From: Deltaproteobacteria bacterium
GTDB taxonomy: Bacteria > UBA10199 > JACPAL01
DNA length: 55,343 nt
Direction: 5' to 3'
NCBI GenBank assembly: GCA_016180855.1
Contig: JACPAL010000006.1
Coordinates: 1 to 55,343 of the forward strand
Below are positions 52,401 to 55,343 of the stretch, one piece after another. Position numbers and translations under genes: made by a program. Under the pieces are notes generated by a model. It made no database searches and was not told where the DNA came from. It saw only the letters and a list, made by a program, of their open reading frames with translations. Positions within the stretch are counted from its first letter, which is position 1. Each line of letters begins with the position of its first letter.

Positions 52401-55343
52401 CCGACAACCGGCCGGTTCAGGGCGGTACAAAACGGATCAGAAATCCTCGCCGCCTCTCTTATCAATCAAGCAACGGGTGAAACAGTCCTGACCGGCAGGG
52501 GCCTGATCCTTTCAGAAGTCGGGACACCGGATGGGTTGACCCTTACCTGTGATTCGGAGAGTGAGTCGATCAAGCTCGCATCGGCTACCGAAACAGATTT
52601 GATCACACAATTCCATCCTGAACAGATCGACCCGACCTGCCAATTAAGTTTTGAGATCTCCTATGATGGAGGTGCCAATCGTGAGGATCTTACAGACGAT
52701 CCGGGAACCACCATTACAGTGGTTGCCGCCGATTCACCAACCGACCCACCGACGATCACATGGAATCCGATGGAAAATACGGTCAGCGGAACAACCGTCG
52801 CAGGCACCTCCCGTATCACCGCTACCTCTTCACGCTATCCGGGACTCACGGCAACGTTGAATGTTGAGGTCGTTGGCCTCGATAACCCCGATGTTGAGAG
52901 CTATGCGGTCTATCCGGTTGGCAGCAGGGTCCTCGAAAGAAACCTGCAGCTGATCGAAAACAGTTCAGTCCACCAGGAGGCCCAACTCCAGGTACGGGCA
53001 ATTTTTACCGACGGCCTCTCCACCGATATCACGAGCCGGATTGGGAATGAGGTGGAGATAACCGTTCTGGAGAATCCAGGTGTGGTTGAATCGATCGATG
53101 GCTCCAGACCGCTTGGTCGTCTGCGTGTAAGGAGCTCCGGAGACTTCAATATTCCGATCCGGGCCCGCTTTGGTCTCAATGCAGACACGGTAGAAGAGAT
53201 GCAAATCAGCACAACTCGCGTCGACATCAACCGCCTTCAGATCAGCGGAGAGGAGAGCAGCAACCTGAGTCGCGTCATCTCGGCGGCCGCTGATCCTGGC
53301 GACGGCACCTGGAATGAACGGGCCGATCTCTCCGGAAATCGAGGCGCGGCAGTAACGCGCCTTGCGACAATCGCCACCTTTAGTGACGGCACACAGTCCC
53401 CACTCTCGGGTCCTGCCTCACTAAATCCGATCACCAATCCGGGACTTGTCACGCTTGAGACACAGAACATCTCCCATCCGCGTACTGGCGAACCTGGGTT
53501 CACCTCCCTTTTCGGTACCCTGAATGCAACGACGGCTGAAGTGACTGCTGACGCAAACGGGCTGTACCGATTAAGGCCACGCGTTAATCCGACGATTGAT
53601 ATTGAAACAACCTTCGACCCATCTGATCTCTTCGAAGGCACACCAGCCTCGCAGGGGATCGACCTCGCCATCAACCTCACACCACGAGCCTTTGACGGTG
53701 ATCTCGGTGGGGAGACGGTAGTTCCGTTCCCTGATCGAAGACCTAACGAAGAGTTTGATCTCCCGGTCCGCTACAACAGCGGCGGACGGCTGATCGGCGG
53801 TTACAGTTTTGAGGTTCGCTTCCCGCCAACCCTTTTTGAGGCCCTGAGCGCATCGCGAGGCGATGACGCCCCGGCGATGTCACCCCCCAGTATTGATAAT
53901 GTTAATGGCGTTATAACGCTTGGTGGAAGCTGGGCACAACCAAGCGCTATCAATGGATCTAATCTGGAATTAGCCGTTATTCGATTTAAGGCCCGTTCCG
54001 GAAAATCCGGTTTCGGCCCGATTGCAGGACGAATCCGGAGTGTCTCAAATGATACCGGTCTTCCCGCCAGTCCAATTCCTGCTCCGGCCCATTGCCCGGA
54101 TACCAACGGTGACGGAACCCCCGACTTTGGGAACGCTACCACCCCATGCCTCATGGAGGCGGGAAACGGATTCATCGATCCACATGGTGGTCCTCCAGGG
54201 GATGCCAATGGAGATGGTGTTTATACCGCAGCCGATGTCGTCTGGGTCCGAAATGGACTCCTCGATCGATCGATTATCGACAATCCATCAGATGAGATCT
54301 GGAATGACCATGGTGATCTCAACCGCGACGGAAGCGTGAGTGGTCAAGACGCCGTCTATGGCGATCTTGTACTGGCAGGACTCTCCCATTTTGTTCGAGA
54401 TGTAACGATAGAGCGAGTCGGGCAGGAGACGCGGATCCGCCTGACGGTTGTTGACCGAGATAATAATCCTGTCCTGACAGGGGTCACCGTCACCCTTCTG
54501 ATCGGGCGGCGTGATGGCACCGCACTGACGGGTGACTTCACCGTCACCGATGACCCAGTCGGTCTTGCCCCTTCTCCACTTCCGATCAGCGGTGGGGGAT
54601 CAATTAGTTTTATTGTCCCCCATCGGAGCTCCGGGGTCTACAGCACACTCCTCGCATCGACGCTCCCACAAACCGATCTGGGCCTTGAAATTATTCTGGA
54701 TATCACAACCGTCTCCCCGCCCTATCAGACCACCTTTTTTGATGACCCGAGCATCGCCCCAATCGCCACCTTTATAGTACGCGGTTCTACAGAGCGTTGC
54801 CCCGAGCTCCCCTGCCCTGCCGGTGAGCTTTGCGACACAAACGACGGACTCTGCATAAGACCTGACGGGGCCTGTATGAGCAATGATGATTGCAGTGACA
54901 CCCAGATCTGCCTCTCGGGGGTCTGTACCGACCGGACGACGGATCCATGCACGACGAACGCCGATTGTAATGTGGCGGTGGGAGAGATCTGTGTGGGAGG
55001 CTCCTGCACGGGAGGAGGGGTCTGCGATGACGACACCGATTGTACCGGTGGTCAGAGTTGTGATCCCGCCACAGGACTCTGTGACGGAGGAGGGACGTGC
55101 GCCTCGCAGGCAGACTGTGAGGACAACGAGGATTGCGACGAGTCGACAGGTCAGTGTGTTGCGACCACCAACAGAGCACCGACCTTTATCTCTCCCTCGG
55201 TCCGCTCCTACGATCTGCTTGTTGGTGAGACACTCTCGTTTGGCGTAACGACCGCTCCTGATCCTGATGGTAATCCGGTCGTCCTCTCACGCACCGATGC
55301 CGAGCTCGATCCGGCGATCAGTTTTGATCCGATGACGGGTGAG
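49467..55343 (+). CDS. giant secreted modular protein: TSP3, cohesin-like, Ig-like, dockerin-like, Cys-rich (3' partial)
   Basis: 1959 codons are open to the window edge with no stop. ATG at 49467 starts a signal peptide (KRALLQLCLLFLFGTFLTVV then AQ). Residues about 40-230 are Cys-rich with CPEGTSLNP repeats. Thrombospondin type-3 calcium repeats (DRDGVLDQDDNCP and similar) lie at about 101-137 and 231-337. Cohesin-like domain 1 spans about 518-655; several bacterial Ig-like domains follow; cohesin-like domain 2 spans about 1408-1537; a dockerin-like pair of EF-hand loops (GDANGDGVYTAADVV and DLNRDGSVSGQDAV) lies at about 1578-1640; a second Cys-rich run (about 1777-1897) precedes a cadherin/He-PIG-like start. 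It is a calcium-stabilised surface or matrix protein, perhaps self-associating. Attachment mode and C-terminus lie outside the window. Confidence 0.85.
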   Translation, partial: MKRALLQLCLLFLFGTFLTVVAQEQKPVGSIGGGGGGCGCPFFKKKKQEPEPPTPAEVVCPEGTSLNPDSTFVKSIVVINPAIATDPNALIEQGICLAPLDRDRDGVLDQDDNCPNVPNSDQADDDGDGVGDVCEEPITPPCKEGFTYNADKNECCDVRNRCEPPTCPEGTSLNPESDQCEFPLQPGCPSGTRYLPERNQCCDVDLVCEEATCSKGAFLNPATDLCEVGLLIDQDRDSIADDRDNCVTVRNTDQMNEDRDSRGDACDNCPMVASEDQADCDQDGLGDPCDPTMCPITDNDADGDGIFDQNDNCPNLFNPDQADNDGDGTGNLCDADTLVEGATVLFGATSPGIPSDMVDFSLNDFSYQSNLINLVIPSPSVGASARVDSQWQTNDTSADRFFEITGVAPRDGQLIVPRDWTVDYNNDGFNLRQVTAYLFASDQLGRPVNNLSVSFIRSDNGNRIAGTRVSGREGLYQATIDLSDAIGSSTPILISAETTPTITIGQTINVTPGTAAAPLTLESGQAGLELPAGRMIEGRDFLIPLKINTNGRPLAYYQFRITYPNDSLEFVQLSPGPDGSLFNNFPSNQSSFVSGAGATRTLTVQSPALATAGIGPSGTALHVANIRFRATAAVSGGGVTITKEDIVDTASRDIPGPSTVNVRSAGGNSEGGGTIDIVANDTQAVYAYAESPTLFSLESIGGASATTEAMVYAVPLQGLPALASTGLAFSSSDASIADATPDRTIRSGGSGGRAILTATVNGQSSSFDVRNFVPGTVTVVGPTNPLRRIAELEATYQEAELFARTTMSEGAGGLSFEIDISNDVTWNESGGAVEVVGHPATRDRMFVLGREAGSSTIEARSSTGTVLGSTAVTVSDETVSLVNVPTADVHVVVPCSIDLPVLNPISVSPFTGTTRGTAFVTRVLDRFGQQCSPDAFVDFPDGNVFNFSTYNRDENDVETRYALETGSGAVSWADPVTGPTTGRFRAVQNGSEILAASLINQATGETVLTGRGLILSEVGTPDGLTLTCDSESESIKLASATETDLITQFHPEQIDPTCQLSFEISYDGGANREDLTDDPGTTITVVAADSPTDPPTITWNPMENTVSGTTVAGTSRITATSSRYPGLTATLNVEVVGLDNPDVESYAVYPVGSRVLERNLQLIENSSVHQEAQLQVRAIFTDGLSTDITSRIGNEVEITVLENPGVVESIDGSRPLGRLRVRSSGDFNIPIRARFGLNADTVEEMQISTTRVDINRLQISGEESSNLSRVISAAADPGDGTWNERADLSGNRGAAVTRLATIATFSDGTQSPLSGPASLNPITNPGLVTLETQNISHPRTGEPGFTSLFGTLNATTAEVTADANGLYRLRPRVNPTIDIETTFDPSDLFEGTPASQGIDLAINLTPRAFDGDLGGETVVPFPDRRPNEEFDLPVRYNSGGRLIGGYSFEVRFPPTLFEALSASRGDDAPAMSPPSIDNVNGVITLGGSWAQPSAINGSNLELAVIRFKARSGKSGFGPIAGRIRSVSNDTGLPASPIPAPAHCPDTNGDGTPDFGNATTPCLMEAGNGFIDPHGGPPGDANGDGVYTAADVVWVRNGLLDRSIIDNPSDEIWNDHGDLNRDGSVSGQDAVYGDLVLAGLSHFVRDVTIERVGQETRIRLTVVDRDNNPVLTGVTVTLLIGRRDGTALTGDFTVTDDPVGLAPSPLPISGGGSISFIVPHRSSGVYSTLLASTLPQTDLGLEIILDITTVSPPYQTTFFDDPSIAPIATFIVRGSTERCPELPCPAGELCDTNDGLCIRPDGACMSNDDCSDTQICLSGVCTDRTTDPCTTNADCNVAVGEICVGGSCTGGGVCDDDTDCTGGQSCDPATGLCDGGGTCASQADCEDNEDCDESTGQCVATTNRAPTFISPSVRSYDLLVGETLSFGVTTAPDPDGNPVVLSRTDAELDPAISFDPMTGE

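Noticed and set aside
51599-53680. Several 100-170-codon minus-strand frames opposite the giant exoprotein
   Set aside because: They are low-complexity shadows of a continuous plus-strand frame with signal peptide and recognisable domains.

Overview
The window looks like a chromosome segment of an uncultured Gram-negative bacterium, most likely a deltaproteobacterium-like lineage from the Bdellovibrionota/UBA10199 side. That placement is an inference. It rests on the TolC and RND envelope genes, lipoproteins with lipoboxes, a MreBCD-PBP2-RodA elongasome, a TIGR02147-type regulator paired with a lipoprotein, and a very large secreted protein with thrombospondin-3, cohesin and dockerin modules. 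No rRNA or taxonomic marker settles it.

Positions 1-12690 hold mixed envelope and nucleic-acid genes: a 5'-truncated nuclease with lamin-tail domains, ettA, a two-HKD phospholipase D, srkA, and a translationally coupled tolC-RND-PAP2 operon that has no periplasmic adaptor gene. Divergent from tolC is a homologue of the eukaryotic ERG2/sigma-1 receptor family that keeps both ligand-site acidic residues.

Positions 12690-18500 are an accessory island hung on two tRNA genes. It contains a 97-bp direct repeat, tRNA-Lys(TTT), a tiny inverted-repeat element carrying the first codons of a four-helix-bundle (23S intervening-sequence) gene, and tRNA-Glu(TTC). An IS1634-family element then sits inside the intrinsic terminator of tRNA-Glu. 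Beyond it lie scattered copies of the tRNA-Glu 3' end, a palindrome-bracketed orphan gene, HigBA-like and BrnTA-like toxin-antitoxin pairs, and an FGE-fold protein whose last 35 codons look like a diversity-generating-retroelement (DGR) variable region, although no reverse transcriptase is visible here.

Positions 18500-28000 carry a lipoprotein of unknown function, a 1031-residue HAD-phospholipase D fusion, pyruvate kinase, a membrane HExxH protein, and the lipoprotein/TIGR02147 pair behind a good sigma-70-like promoter.

Positions 27968-46402 are core genes. The minus-strand operon mreB-mreC-mreD-mrdA-rodA has stop/start overlaps at three of its four junctions. A plus-strand trio follows: SurA-N-like, cca and coaE. 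Then comes the minus-strand transcription/translation cluster rimP-nusA-infB-rbfA-nrnA-[M11 metalloprotease]-rpsO-pnp. A gametolysin-like secreted protease occupies the slot where truB usually lies.

Positions 46415-55343 hold a terminator, a YihY/BrkB membrane protein, a PAP2/IPC-synthase-like protein, an AMMECR1-domain protein, a stand-alone CoaC decarboxylase, and the first 1959 codons of a giant modular exoprotein that runs off the window end.
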